Shown here: in pieces, positions 1 through 9,155 of the stretch
How the letters are laid out: every line of letters begins with the position of its first letter
How positions within the stretch are numbered: the first letter of the stretch is position 1
Assembly (NCBI GenBank): GCA_003762615.1
Contig: RIAZ01000018.1
Coordinates: 34,105 to 98,104 of the forward strand
Origin: Muribaculaceae bacterium Isolate-037 (Harlan)
Lineage (GTDB): Bacteria; Bacteroidota; Bacteroidia; Bacteroidales; Muribaculaceae
Direction of reading: 5' to 3'
Length of the DNA stretch: 64,000 nucleotides
The notes under the pieces: model-generated
Seen by the model: only the letters and a program-made list of their open reading frames with translations
What the model was told of the DNA's origin: nothing
Databases searched by the model: none
Made by a program: the position numbers and the translations under genes

Positions 1-1253
1 CTCGCACCCACCGCCATAAAATCACTACGGAGCAGCTCTATATTGACGATTACAGGAGCCTTATAAGTATAAGCTTCTTTCATATTTGCCACACGCACAT
101 CCATACGTGCCGTCTTTCCGTTGCTATCCTCTACTGCGACATTCACCACATATTCATCCGTAGACTCAGCAAGATTATTGAACCAATCGGCGGCAAAATC
201 CACAGAGTATCTATGGGTAAGCACGCCATTCACCATCTTATTGCCAAGATCCTCCAGTCTTATGCCTGTTGCGGATATAGCTTCCGGATTACCCAGCAGA
301 TCCAACGACATATTGCTGCCCAACAGATTAGGTATAGACGTAGACAACACTACTGTTTTAGCATCGCCGAAAGTGCCGATAAGCAGTTTCATATCAGAGA
401 AATCCCCTTTTACACCCTGAATCTGGTCATCTATGGCAAGATCACTGTTTGACCATACAAATGTGGGTTTCGCCTGAATCACCACGTCAGATTCTATCAG
501 AGGCACATCCTCTATTATTATGTCCACAAACGCACCACCATCAACAGATTCACTGGGATTGAATTCAAAGTTGAAGCGATAATCGTGAGCCGGTTTGACA
601 TTCGCTATCGTTCCAGTCTCCTTGAAAGTATCTCCAGCCAGATTCTTACCCTCTACAGTATAGTAAAGTTCAGAGTCTCCATTCGGCATCATGAAATAGC
701 CCTTATCCATGTATCGGGAATTGTCAAACACCAATTCTCCACGGCTGTTACTTACCGTCAGTACAAGGTCTCTCACATATTTTGAATCAACAGTAGACTG
801 CTCAATCGAAGCCACAACATTAGCAAGCTTGCATGCCACGCTCACCTGAGTTGTGGCATTTGTGGCACTCACCTCAAAAGGCGACATACCCTTGAAGTAT
901 TTCTTATCAAAGGATGCACTCACCGAATCGCCAGCCATTGCCTCCGCCACATAACTGCCATAGCGGAGATATATGCTTTCCGGCATATCATCCACCCCTA
1001 TCCATTTATGAAGCACACCTTTGGCATTTGAGATATAGATGCGGCAATTATCTCTCAACTCTGCCTCATTGTCGGGAGTTTCCGCTTTGGTTGCCATGCT
1101 GCGCGTAAGCTTGGAATTGACTGACACACTCAGTCTCACAAGTCCCTCCCCATCAGACTCACTGAAAGGAGTCTCATCCTTACAGGAAGAGAATGCACCG
1201 GCTATAATCGCAGCACAAGCTAAAACCGATATATATTTTCTTATTGTCTTCAT
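1..1253 (-). CDS. Large surface lipoprotein, DUF4493-like, 3' end missing
   Basis: The frame is open from an ATG at 1253 to the left edge (at least 417 codons, no stop), so the C-terminus lies outside the window. The first 24 residues form a lipoprotein signal peptide ending in FSSC (Cys24), followed by Lys-Asp-Glu, the acidic pattern that in Bacteroidota tends to send lipoproteins to the cell surface. The mature N-terminus has a beta-strand stretch followed by Thr-Arg-Ser, as in DUF4493 and fimbrillin-like proteins. It is the last visible gene of a three-gene run (start of the 880-residue protein at 5250, then 2598, then 1253) with gaps of 9 and 25 nt, so probably cotranscribed. It resembles its upstream neighbour in layout, suggesting paralogy. 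Function unknown; an adhesin or a glycan-contacting surface protein is a guess. Confidence 0.75.
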   Translation of the reverse strand, partial: MKTIRKYISVLACAAIIAGAFSSCKDETPFSESDGEGLVRLSVSVNSKLTRSMATKAETPDNEAELRDNCRIYISNAKGVLHKWIGVDDMPESIYLRYGSYVAEAMAGDSVSASFDKKYFKGMSPFEVSATNATTQVSVACKLANVVASIEQSTVDSKYVRDLVLTVSNSRGELVFDNSRYMDKGYFMMPNGDSELYYTVEGKNLAGDTFKETGTIANVKPAHDYRFNFEFNPSESVDGGAFVDIIIEDVPLIESDVVIQAKPTFVWSNSDLAIDDQIQGVKGDFSDMKLLIGTFGDAKTVVLSTSIPNLLGSNMSLDLLGNPEAISATGIRLEDLGNKMVNGVLTHRYSVDFAADWFNNLAESTDEYVVNVAVEDSNGKTARMDVRVANMKEAYTYKAPVIVNIELLRSDFMAVGA

Positions 1254-1278
1254 TCTATTTCAATTATTAGTCAGCACT

Positions 1279-2598
1279 TTATTCTTTATATAAAAGCTGA
1301 AGTGTCACTTCTCTGGTGCCGGATTCATCCGTAACAGCAAGTTTGAAATCATGCTGCATCTCTCCGAATGCACCCAAAAGCATCATAAATCCGCTTATAT
1401 CGAATTCCACGCTCTTTGATCCCGTTATAGCATCTCCTGTGGGCAATCCAAGTCCATTAAGCATTTCGGCAATACTATTCCCAGCAGTGTCTTTAGGGTC
1501 AATTAGATCAAATTGCTGTGCAAGTCCCACACCTGCCAATTCATCCGGAGTAAGGGCATCTGAAATGATTGTCACCTCAAATTTTTTGAATTGAGATTCA
1601 GTGGTAACAGTCAGCTTCACTGTAGAAGCGGAATTAACTTCATTCACACCTTCAAGATTCAAATCGCCTCCATCAACAGTGGGTCCGGCACCAGGTTTCG
1701 GCACATCAGGATTATCCGGTGTATCAGGATTTTCGGGATTATCCGGATCTTTCGGATCCTCTTCCGGATAACGGTCATCTGGAAGTGGTTCCTCTTCCGG
1801 ATCAGAGCTTATCTCACCCTTATCATCAATCGTCACTGAGGCATCCACTTTTATATCACCGCCAATATCACCCGGATCAGTAGGATCTACGCGATGAAGT
1901 TTGAACGTGATACGGTAATGATTGCCCGGACTGACATTATCGTAAGTCTTTGTCTCAGTAGTCGGCTCATCCTCCACATTTCCTGAGAAAGTTGCTGCGA
2001 GTGTAGTGCTACCCTCTGCAAATTCAAAATAACCGCTCCGTTCATTATCGCGCCTGAAATCAAGGGCCGTGCCATTCTCCCCGACCTTGACCGATACTTT
2101 TGCGTCAGCATCCATCACTGCCTTAAGTTCCGGATCAAACAGAATCGAAACCTTTACGTTTGAAAGACGGCATACGATAGTGCCTATATTATCAGTCACC
2201 TTATCCTTCTCTATTGAAAACTGGTTTGACTCTCCCAGATAGAACGGAGCATCGAAAGCTGCCTTCACTCCATCGCCATACTCTCCACCATAGCTTGCAC
2301 GCACCACGTATGAGCCGACAGGGAGAAGAACTATCTCCGGCATCTCCCCATATTTATATGAGAATTCAGGATCAGCCTCACCATCCTTATAGAATGCGAC
2401 ATCGAAATCGCTGACATCTGGAGCATCCGCATTCGAACGCACCATATTCTCTGCTATATTGAGCGACAATTTGAAAGAGGTCGCCAACAGGCGTCCCTTA
2501 TCTTGGCTCGTGTCGGCGGAGAAGGGTGCCTCCTTACCACATGAGACAGCCCCCACAGCCATCAACGCCGCCATAAATATCTTAATAAACCTTTTCAT
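1279..2598 (-). CDS. Surface lipoprotein, DUF4493-like with Pro/Asp-rich linker
   Basis: A 439-residue protein. Residues 1-20 are a lipoprotein signal with lipobox AVSC (Cys20). Residues of about 30-250 form a DUF4493-like beta-rich domain. A linker rich in Pro, Asp, Glu and Asn (about residues 265-305) then leads to a second beta domain to the C-terminus. The linker repeats short P-D/E-N motifs and probably acts as an extended spacer holding the last domain away from the membrane. The gene sits 9 nt after the 880-residue protein and 25 nt before the truncated paralogue, so it is the middle gene of one transcript. DUF4493 has no assigned biochemical role; naming it is by resemblance only. Confidence 0.75.
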   Translation of the reverse strand: MKRFIKIFMAALMAVGAVSCGKEAPFSADTSQDKGRLLATSFKLSLNIAENMVRSNADAPDVSDFDVAFYKDGEADPEFSYKYGEMPEIVLLPVGSYVVRASYGGEYGDGVKAAFDAPFYLGESNQFSIEKDKVTDNIGTIVCRLSNVKVSILFDPELKAVMDADAKVSVKVGENGTALDFRRDNERSGYFEFAEGSTTLAATFSGNVEDEPTTETKTYDNVSPGNHYRITFKLHRVDPTDPGDIGGDIKVDASVTIDDKGEISSDPEEEPLPDDRYPEEDPKDPDNPENPDTPDNPDVPKPGAGPTVDGGDLNLEGVNEVNSASTVKLTVTTESQFKKFEVTIISDALTPDELAGVGLAQQFDLIDPKDTAGNSIAEMLNGLGLPTGDAITGSKSVEFDISGFMMLLGAFGEMQHDFKLAVTDESGTREVTLQLLYKE

Positions 2599-2607
2599 GA
2601 TTTCAAA

Positions 2608-5250
2608 TTACTGTATTTCACCATATTGAAATTGTAGATTGGAAACAGTGAGCACCGAGCCGGTTGCAACTGCCTTCGTGCTATTCTCCGGAAGAGTCTT
2701 ATTTCCCAGACCCTGACCTTCATTAAGTTCTGTATTTTTACGGAAATATACCCAATTTGTTGCCTGTGTTGATGATACGAAACGAATTCTAAGACTCGCA
2801 GCTTTCACCCCGAAGTTATAGTAACGCGGCATTATGATGGTGTACTTCTCTGTAGATTCTTTAGAATACAGATAAGCCTCCCTTTCTGAAAGCACACTCC
2901 CATCAGCAGCCAATATCTCCACCTTCACCTGAGCACGGTCAGGCGCATCGTATGGTATGTAGGTATAATCAAACGTGAAGGATGTCGGTCGGGAATTGAA
3001 TGGCACGCCATACACTCTTGTTTCCGTTCCCTCTCCATTTGCCATTGAAGTATTCCAACTATAGCCGTATGTGCCAAGGAATAATTCTCCCGGCGCATAT
3101 ACCATATCAGATGTAGAAGGTGCATTTTCACAATAATATTTAGTATTAAATGCAGTACCAGACCGTTCAATTGAACCACCCTTATTACTATATGCCACAG
3201 TCCTTATCTCCGCACTTCCATTCCTCACAGTCACAGACGGAACCCTGAACCAAGTATTATTATTTGCATCCCCATTATCAAAGAATGTCTTTGCATTCAG
3301 GGTTGCCCAACTCTCCGCTTCCTGATAACTGATAGGACATTTATGCTGATAATCAACTGGTGAAACCCTATACTTACCGCCGGCATTCAACGTAACAGAG
3401 ACCTTATCCTTCAACTGTGAGAAATCACCATTGGGCACCGGTTCCGCTGCTTCCATAATTACATTATCATTGCTGCCCCACTTTGTAGGCTCGGCTGATG
3501 ACTGCAATGTGGTCTGAACATAATATTCTGCCTCCGGATTCAATTTATATATGGCGATGAAATGTGTCGGCTCATCACGTGAAAATTTCTCACGGTCTGA
3601 CTCATCCACTTTCTTACCGTTCATGAATACGTGAATCTTTCTGAAGAACAGATCTTGCTTCTTAGGATCATCAAAATCAACTTTCAGACGCAATTTGCGC
3701 GACATGGGGTCAAGCTGCACCTTATAGTCGGGATAACTGAACGCGACAGGTGCCTCCATATCCGGCTCCATGCCCGACAATCCCCAATAGGCACGCACGT
3801 TAAACACATCCTTGTCAACGAACGGCACCGATACCTTATAAATATAGCGTTTCATCTCAAACACACGGGTAGGATTCTCTGCCGTCACAGATAATACCTC
3901 ACAATCGTTATACGAGCCATAATTATTCTCAGCACGGAAATAGAATTGCGTGTTGGCAGGATCTGTAGGATCCGGACCGTCATACGTCACAGCCACCTCT
4001 GCATAACCCTCGCCAAAGGGTGCCTCACCATTTGCCTCCATCGACATGTGAAGCTCATAAAGACGGACCGTAACATCAACCGGTTCACTGGAATTTGTAT
4101 GTTTGTCGGTCACAGCAAGCGAAAACTTATGCACACCGTCAGGAAGATTTGCCACAAGACCCGTAAGATCCAGATTCGCCATCTCACCCTCCGGTTCGCG
4201 GAATCCTCGCATCACTATTCCGGCAGCCTCCATCTCCGATCTCTTCGCGTCGTCCAGCGAACAAAGATCAACGACTCCATTAGTGAGATAGGCAGGGCTA
4301 TACGTATCCGACTCTATGGTCAGCTTCGCAGTCTTCATTCCTCCACGTGCCACCACATTGAATTTCAAATCCCTCTTGAAATCAATATTCTTCTGCACGT
4401 CCATCACATCTCCACTTGTGAAACCGGAAGCAGCCACCACCGGAGCCTCCCCATTCAACACATCATCTGAAAGATCCACACGAACCTCATCAGTGGTCAA
4501 CGACTCATCAAACGATATGCCCAACTGATCCGCCTTGCCAATTTCTCCATCGTAGACGGTGAAACGCAACTTATACATGTGCTTTGCCTCAGTCGGAAAA
4601 CTTGCCGGCGTCAGATGCACACGGTTGCCATTCTGCAACTGTGCCTCGATCGTGATGTCAAGATTTCCCGGCACCACATAATTATATGCACCGTCAAGAT
4701 TTCCGAGATTCACAGCATCATGACCCTCGGTCTGCACGGTGGTGGAATAATACGGGAAATAATTCTTGAATGCATCAGTATATTCAATCACAAGCACAGC
4801 ATTGGCAAGTGAGGGCTGCAGCTGCACTTCGGAGGTCTGCCCTTCACGCACAGTCACGTCCTGACTGCCATAATAATATGCAGTCTCATACCCCTTGTTG
4901 CCGGCTATACCCTGCGAAGTCTCACTGCCATAGAATGCCGACAATTGGTAATCGCCCACTGAAAAGCTCTCCTCCTTAGCAAATTCCTCCAAAGAAGACC
5001 ATGATTTCGTATAAGATCCGTCGTTCTTGGTCAGCCTTATCTGAAACTCTTCTGCGGGGGGAGGAACAAGCTCTCCATTCTCTGCCCGAACTGACGGCAC
5101 TGCCGCCTTCACGTCGGTCAACGCCGTGAGCCTGACATTTATACCCCCCTCTCCGGAATCCGTACCGGATCCCCAAGGAGTCTCCTGACTACAGGATGCC
5201 ATAATCAAGGGAATTCCTCCCCAGATAAGGCAATGTCGCAATAATTTCAT
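2608..5250 (-). CDS. Surface lipoprotein: DUF4493-like N-terminus, PCMD-like C-terminus
   Basis: An 880-residue protein with lipoprotein signal peptide (lipobox MASC, Cys20). The N-terminal region (about 30-260) resembles the DUF4493 domains of the two downstream genes. The middle contains Ig-like beta repeats. The last 280 residues (about 600-880) resemble the PCMD family (putative carbohydrate metabolism domain): a start of the form VPNGDF, a Gly/Asn/Trp-rich core, a conserved VPF-x-SRPTSF-x-F-Y-Y-type segment and a beta-sandwich end. The same C-terminal type occurs alone in the gene at 6344-7477, which links the two transcription units. It is first in its operon, with a candidate -7 element at 5364-5371. 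PCMD proteins often sit near polysaccharide loci, but no enzymatic activity is established. Confidence 0.78.
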   Translation of the reverse strand: MKLLRHCLIWGGIPLIMASCSQETPWGSGTDSGEGGINVRLTALTDVKAAVPSVRAENGELVPPPAEEFQIRLTKNDGSYTKSWSSLEEFAKEESFSVGDYQLSAFYGSETSQGIAGNKGYETAYYYGSQDVTVREGQTSEVQLQPSLANAVLVIEYTDAFKNYFPYYSTTVQTEGHDAVNLGNLDGAYNYVVPGNLDITIEAQLQNGNRVHLTPASFPTEAKHMYKLRFTVYDGEIGKADQLGISFDESLTTDEVRVDLSDDVLNGEAPVVAASGFTSGDVMDVQKNIDFKRDLKFNVVARGGMKTAKLTIESDTYSPAYLTNGVVDLCSLDDAKRSEMEAAGIVMRGFREPEGEMANLDLTGLVANLPDGVHKFSLAVTDKHTNSSEPVDVTVRLYELHMSMEANGEAPFGEGYAEVAVTYDGPDPTDPANTQFYFRAENNYGSYNDCEVLSVTAENPTRVFEMKRYIYKVSVPFVDKDVFNVRAYWGLSGMEPDMEAPVAFSYPDYKVQLDPMSRKLRLKVDFDDPKKQDLFFRKIHVFMNGKKVDESDREKFSRDEPTHFIAIYKLNPEAEYYVQTTLQSSAEPTKWGSNDNVIMEAAEPVPNGDFSQLKDKVSVTLNAGGKYRVSPVDYQHKCPISYQEAESWATLNAKTFFDNGDANNNTWFRVPSVTVRNGSAEIRTVAYSNKGGSIERSGTAFNTKYYCENAPSTSDMVYAPGELFLGTYGYSWNTSMANGEGTETRVYGVPFNSRPTSFTFDYTYIPYDAPDRAQVKVEILAADGSVLSEREAYLYSKESTEKYTIIMPRYYNFGVKAASLRIRFVSSTQATNWVYFRKNTELNEGQGLGNKTLPENSTKAVATGSVLTVSNLQFQYGEIQ

Positions 5251-5363
5251 TGTATGAAGCTTTAGGTTGTTATTGTTCTGTATTATATGGGCTATCTTGA
5301 AAACACATCAATACAAATGCAGTTTAGTAATTCCCCAATATCTTATAGACTCTTAAACAGTTA

Positions 5364-5371
5364 CAAAATTA
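5364..5371 (-). promoter_or_regulatory. Candidate -7 element of the three-gene lipoprotein operon
   Basis: On the minus strand this reads TAATTTTG, a match to TAnnTTTG, about 113 nt before the ATG at 5250. No TTG lies at the expected 19-20 nt, so only half of the promoter is supported. The rest of the gap 5251-5552 is AT-rich and holds only the terminator described next. Confidence 0.35.
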
Positions 5372-5455
5372 CAAAAAAATCAACAAAATTTATCCTTTTT
5401 CGTAAAAAAACTCCTAAAAATTATCAAATTAGCCTATTTTTATGAAAAAAGAACA

Positions 5456-5512
5456 GCATCGTCCGGTATGGAATCTGAAAAAAAATGACTTTATTCCATT
5501 GCCGGACGATGC
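5456..5512 (-). terminator. Terminator of the PCMD / beta-barrel operon
   Basis: An 11-bp GC-rich outer stem (GCATCGTCCGG paired with CCGGACGATGC) continues into an inner stem ATGGAAT/ATTCCAT. On the minus strand the hairpin is followed by TGTTCTTTTTTC. It lies 40 nt past the stop codon of the barrel gene and separates the two minus-strand units. Confidence 0.85.
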
Positions 5513-5552
5513 CTGCTATGCATCACTACATTCTGACGGAATAGACCTGGCG

Positions 5553-6338
5553 TCAGAAGTTGTAGCCGAATCCTAAGTTAAGGTATATCGGGTAGAGACT
5601 GAAGCTTATCGTCTTGAATGATGAATTGAAGATGCTGTTGAAACCCCATTCAAGATTGGCATTGATTGATAGACGCTTGTAGGCAAGCCAAGACACGCCT
5701 ATCTGTCCGCCCCACTGGAATTTACGCAAGTCCCCCCCGAAGTCGTATGAAGCCTTGGAGTCGCCGGCAAAGCTGATTTTCTCCCCTGTCGGATCCCCTT
5801 CACGAAGATAGCCGTCGGAGACAAAGCCGTCGAAATCATTGGTGAAGGCATACGACAGATATGGACCCGCATTGAAAACCACACGACGGTTAAGACGATA
5901 GAGAGCCGTGATCGGTATGACGAGCTGCTGCGAATGATATTTTGTCTGCACACGACCGGTCCAACGCCCCTTCAGCGTCTTACCATTGTCGATTATCTCC
6001 ATACCATAGTTCTTCACAGTAGCTTTCGTGCGCATACCTTTCGTCTCAAATCTCAGACCGAGACCGACGCCCCAACGTCTGTCAGCATCAAGCCAACGCC
6101 TCACAGTGGCACCGATCTGCAGGTTTAGATCCGGGTTATAGGAATCAATCTTGCGTATCTCTGCCGGGAGAGGCAACGGGGATGCCCCTCCGATATTAGT
6201 ACCGGCATTCACCTCATATTCCATGTCGCGGAAAAACTGAACGAATCCCGACACATTATCTCCCGCATACGACTCCAGCGACATAGCAAACAGGAATACC
6301 TGCAGCAATAATAATCTTTTTATACTTTTTAATTTCAT
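5553..6338 (-). CDS. Outer-membrane beta-barrel protein, PorT-like
   Basis: 261 residues. An N-terminal signal peptide ends near SYAGD (about residue 26) with no lipobox. The rest alternates aromatic and polar residues as in an outer-membrane barrel, with turns rich in Asp/Gly and several Gly-x-Gly-Leu/Val strands. The last residues (LNLGFGYNF) end in Phe, the usual barrel-insertion signature. It looks like the small PorT / outer-membrane-protein family of Bacteroidota. It lies 5 nt after the PCMD lipoprotein and so is almost certainly cotranslated from the same message. A role as partner or anchor for that lipoprotein is inferred from the pairing only. Confidence 0.8.
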   Translation of the reverse strand: MKLKSIKRLLLLQVFLFAMSLESYAGDNVSGFVQFFRDMEYEVNAGTNIGGASPLPLPAEIRKIDSYNPDLNLQIGATVRRWLDADRRWGVGLGLRFETKGMRTKATVKNYGMEIIDNGKTLKGRWTGRVQTKYHSQQLVIPITALYRLNRRVVFNAGPYLSYAFTNDFDGFVSDGYLREGDPTGEKISFAGDSKASYDFGGDLRKFQWGGQIGVSWLAYKRLSINANLEWGFNSIFNSSFKTISFSLYPIYLNLGFGYNF

Positions 6339-6343
6339 TACTT

Positions 6344-7477
6344 TCAGTTTTTAGAATCCGACGAACATGATATCGACACCTCATCCACCTTTAGAGTGCT
6401 GCCGACAGCACCACAGAAACGGTCGCCATCCTTGCTTGAACCCATCACTACGGCAATATTATATTTCCCTGCCTTTAGTTTCTCAGGATCGATGGATTTT
6501 CCCGGACGATACGTGAACGGAACTGAAAATTCCACCCATTCCTCAGATGCGTGACGATCGGGAATCTCCGCCGTGGATATTATGAGGTCATTATCCGGAG
6601 CAAGCACATTCGTGCCGTCAAGCCACTCGTGAGTCTCGGTAGTCTCATATAATACCGCATACAGGCTAAACAAATCCACCATACCCTCTACCGGCTGCAG
6701 CTTACCATCGGCATCAGGAGCACAGTACTCCGGTCCGGGTGTATATTTGTAGTATCCGCTGAAGCGAGTGGGCACATTTGTGAACGGTATGCCGAAATGA
6801 GTTGCCTCCAACGGATGATTTATTGCATCCGTCATATCAAACTTACCGAAAAACAGATTTCCGGAAGCTATAGGCTTTCCTAAATTCTGCCCCCATTTTC
6901 CGGTGCTTCTTGTCACGAGCACTGCACAGCATCCGTCCACGCCATCCTCACCCTGATAGGTAGGGAACGTATTCGGTGTTGATGCCTGGAACGACATTGC
7001 AAACGCCTGGTTTGCGCTTGCCCATTCAAGGGATACCGCACCCGATGGGGAGGTTTCATAAAATACGTCGTAGGAGCACGCTCCACCCAATGCCGACACT
7101 TGCCTTACATTTTCAAAGCTATAGTTCAGGTTGATGGAATTATTGCGTTCCACACTGACGGTGTAAGTCTTGCTCCATTCTCCATCTTCAGACGTAACCT
7201 TATACGTCTGCGGCAACAGGAAATTACGCACCGTTCCGCTCGCCGGTTCAATTGTCGCACCGGGGGTCAATTCAAATTCCGGAGCCAACGACATGACGGA
7301 GACGTCGTTCTTCACTATAAGAGTAATCTTGTCGTTCTCTATCAATGGCTGCCGGTTGAGCACGTCACCCGGCAACGTCACCGAAGTGATGTCGCATTCC
7401 GCATTCAAAGGCTCTTCCCGGATACATGACACCGACAACACTGCCATACCCCAAATTGCTAATTCTGAAAATTTCAT
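6344..7477 (-). CDS. PCMD-domain surface lipoprotein
   Basis: 377 residues with a lipoprotein signal (lipobox SVSC, Cys18, followed by Ile-Arg-Glu-Glu). Residues of about 25-125 form a small beta domain. Residues of about 130-370 match the PCMD layout: an opening YSFENV, a central Gly-rich strand with GKF, then FGIPFTNVPTRFSGYYKY and a closing jelly-roll with KYNIAVVMGSS. This resembles the C-terminus of the 880-residue protein 1 kb downstream. It is first in a two-gene operon with the barrel protein and is preceded by a complete -33/-7 promoter and an inverted-repeat element in its leader. A polysaccharide-related surface role is suggested by the family name only. Confidence 0.82.
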   Translation of the reverse strand: MKFSELAIWGMAVLSVSCIREEPLNAECDITSVTLPGDVLNRQPLIENDKITLIVKNDVSVMSLAPEFELTPGATIEPASGTVRNFLLPQTYKVTSEDGEWSKTYTVSVERNNSINLNYSFENVRQVSALGGACSYDVFYETSPSGAVSLEWASANQAFAMSFQASTPNTFPTYQGEDGVDGCCAVLVTRSTGKWGQNLGKPIASGNLFFGKFDMTDAINHPLEATHFGIPFTNVPTRFSGYYKYTPGPEYCAPDADGKLQPVEGMVDLFSLYAVLYETTETHEWLDGTNVLAPDNDLIISTAEIPDRHASEEWVEFSVPFTYRPGKSIDPEKLKAGKYNIAVVMGSSKDGDRFCGAVGSTLKVDEVSISCSSDSKN

Positions 7478-7499
7478 CCTGCTCTAATATAATAAACTG

Positions 7500-7656
7500 A
7501 AGTTTCGCAAGCTGCACTTCAGTGGTTTAAAGTTTATAGTTTAAGGTTTAAGATTCACGAAAATCCACGAATCTTTTCATTATACAAAATTTAATAATCA
7601 TAAACCATAAACATTAAACCATTTAAGTGAAGCAAGTTGGAAAACTTGCGAAACTT
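7500..7656. repeat. Imperfect inverted-repeat element (MITE- or REP-like)
   Basis: The ends are a perfect 12-bp inverted repeat, AAGTTTCGCAAG (7500-7511) and CTTGCGAAACTT (7645-7656). Inside, the arms continue to pair imperfectly for about 50 more bases, through CTTCAGTGGTTTA against TAAACCATTTAAGTGAAG and runs of TTTATAGTTTAAGG against CATAAACCATAAAC. The centre carries AGATTC and GAATCT. The whole gap 7478-7835 has no gene: it contains this element and two promoters. The element lies in the predicted leader of the PCMD operon. Confidence 0.6.
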
Positions 7657-7675
7657 AAATAATAAATATTTCGTG

Positions 7676-7706
7676 CAAAATTACTATTTTTTGGTCAATT
7701 TATCAA
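7676..7706 (-). promoter_or_regulatory. Promoter of the PCMD / beta-barrel operon
   Basis: Minus-strand TTG (7704-7706), 20 nt, then TAATTTTG (7676-7683), a full match to the Bacteroidota -33/-7 pattern. Predicted start near 7669 gives a leader of about 190 nt that would include the inverted-repeat element. Confidence 0.6.
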
Positions 7707-7768
7707 TAAACTCCACTAACAGATAAAGATTTATCCTCAAATTTGTTCTATATCTCACACAAAATATC

Positions 7769-7776
7769 TATCTTTG
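7769..7776 (+). promoter_or_regulatory. Candidate -7 element of the lipoprotein at 7836
   Basis: TATCTTTG, 59 nt before the ATG at 7836. The nearest TTG upstream (7743-7745) is 23 nt away rather than 19-20, so the -33 element is doubtful. Confidence 0.45.
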
Positions 7777-7835
7777 CAACCGAATTTTTACAAAATTATC
7801 AAAAGCATTTATTTTTCACATAACTATATTATTAA

Positions 7836-9101
7836 ATGAAAAAATCATTTCTTTACCTACTCGCTGTGACAGCGTTCACTGCTACATTCACTTCATGTAG
7901 TAATGATGATGAACCGATTGTTCCGGGCGTATCTTTGGAAGAAAAAGCCTACGCATCCCAGAATCTTGACCTTTCACTCAACGGGAGCAATCTCGTGGGC
8001 AAGAAAGTCACCTTCACTCCCGATGGCAACGGCAATGCCAACATAACCCTTGCCGGCGAACCATTGAATCTTTCTGATCTCATCGGTGGCATGACAAAAG
8101 CTGATTCCGCTACCGAAGGACTCTCGATACCGACTGCAGGCGTGCTTCCCGGCTCCCCGTCTGTAGTGATTCCCGTGAAGCTGGAAGGCGAAGCCGACAG
8201 CTGCACATTCAAAGGCACAGGCGAGACTGATTTCTGCACATACTCTTACTCCGGCTATGCCACTCCAGAGAATTTCAAGTTTGACCTTTCCGATGTCAAG
8301 CTGAAAAACACATCCCTCGCCGGAACCTGGACAATCCACCCTCTCAAAGTTGATGACGAAGATGGCTCAGAATACCCCTTTAATACCTTACATGTGGATT
8401 GGGTTTCTGAAAAAGGCATTGATTTATTTGGAACCGGCTACCCGATGCCTGTTGCAGACCTACTTGGCTTAACGCTCGTATATCCATTCCTCCCAGCCAT
8501 TGACAATGATTCCACCACCACCTCCATTGTTGATGCTCTTTGCCAGGTAGTTAAATCTATTGATCTTGGTGAAGACGGGTCTGTATCTGCAAAATATCTT
8601 GACACCAAAGTAGAGGGACTTCCCGAGACTGTAGCACCGAAAGGTATCGCACAATACATCATTTCAAAAGAAGGACAATTGCGACTATTCCTTGATCCGG
8701 CTGCAATTATAGCCAACACACTCAACAACGCTACCGAACGCACCCGTGCCGTTGATCTTTCCTCTTTAGTAGAGGGGCTGATGCAAAACCTTCTTCCTAT
8801 GCTGACAGCAGGTATTCCTATAGAGTATGGTCAAGCTCAATATACAAAAGATGGAAAAGTAGTAACCATTGAGAACACCACTGCATTCTATCTTGGGACA
8901 GAGACACTTCTTCCTATTCTCAAAATTGCAAAACCTCTCTTCTCTGATGAAGATTTCGTGAAATCGATCGTAGAAGAAGCTTCAAAAGATCCTAATATGG
9001 GAATCATGGCTATGATGCTGCCGGGAATATTGAATGCAATACCTGAAATCATCGATACTACTTCGAAAGTTGAAATCGGTATTAACCTGACCAAAAACTG
9101 A
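7836..9101 (+). CDS. Surface lipoprotein, DUF4925-like
   Basis: 421 residues. The signal peptide ends in the lipobox FTSC (Cys21), followed by SNDDE, a strong surface-export signal for Bacteroidota lipoproteins. The mature part repeats a beta-hairpin theme of the form LVGKKVTF and NANITLAG followed by long polar strands. This resembles DUF4925-type proteins of Bacteroidales, but the match is from memory and not firm. There are no catalytic motifs. It is transcribed alone, away from the PCMD operon, with its own -7 element and a terminator after the stop codon. Function unknown. Confidence 0.7.
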   Translation: MKKSFLYLLAVTAFTATFTSCSNDDEPIVPGVSLEEKAYASQNLDLSLNGSNLVGKKVTFTPDGNGNANITLAGEPLNLSDLIGGMTKADSATEGLSIPTAGVLPGSPSVVIPVKLEGEADSCTFKGTGETDFCTYSYSGYATPENFKFDLSDVKLKNTSLAGTWTIHPLKVDDEDGSEYPFNTLHVDWVSEKGIDLFGTGYPMPVADLLGLTLVYPFLPAIDNDSTTTSIVDALCQVVKSIDLGEDGSVSAKYLDTKVEGLPETVAPKGIAQYIISKEGQLRLFLDPAAIIANTLNNATERTRAVDLSSLVEGLMQNLLPMLTAGIPIEYGQAQYTKDGKVVTIENTTAFYLGTETLLPILKIAKPLFSDEDFVKSIVEEASKDPNMGIMAMMLPGILNAIPEIIDTTSKVEIGINLTKN

Positions 9102-9111
9102 TTCTACCCCA

Positions 9112-9149
9112 TTGTCCGGTATGGAAGTTCCGCTTCCATACTCGGACAA
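9112..9149 (+). terminator. Hairpin after the lipoprotein at 7836-9101
   Basis: TTGTCCG-GTATGGAAG pairs with CTTCCATAC-TCGGACAA around the loop TTCCG, with one bulge. It starts 10 nt after the stop codon. It has no T-run of its own; the palindrome just downstream supplies one. Confidence 0.5.
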
Positions 9150-9155
9150 CAGTAA

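Noticed and set aside
914..1108. Short plus-strand frames in 121-1293
   Set aside because: They are antisense to a continuous 417-codon lipoprotein frame with a signal peptide.
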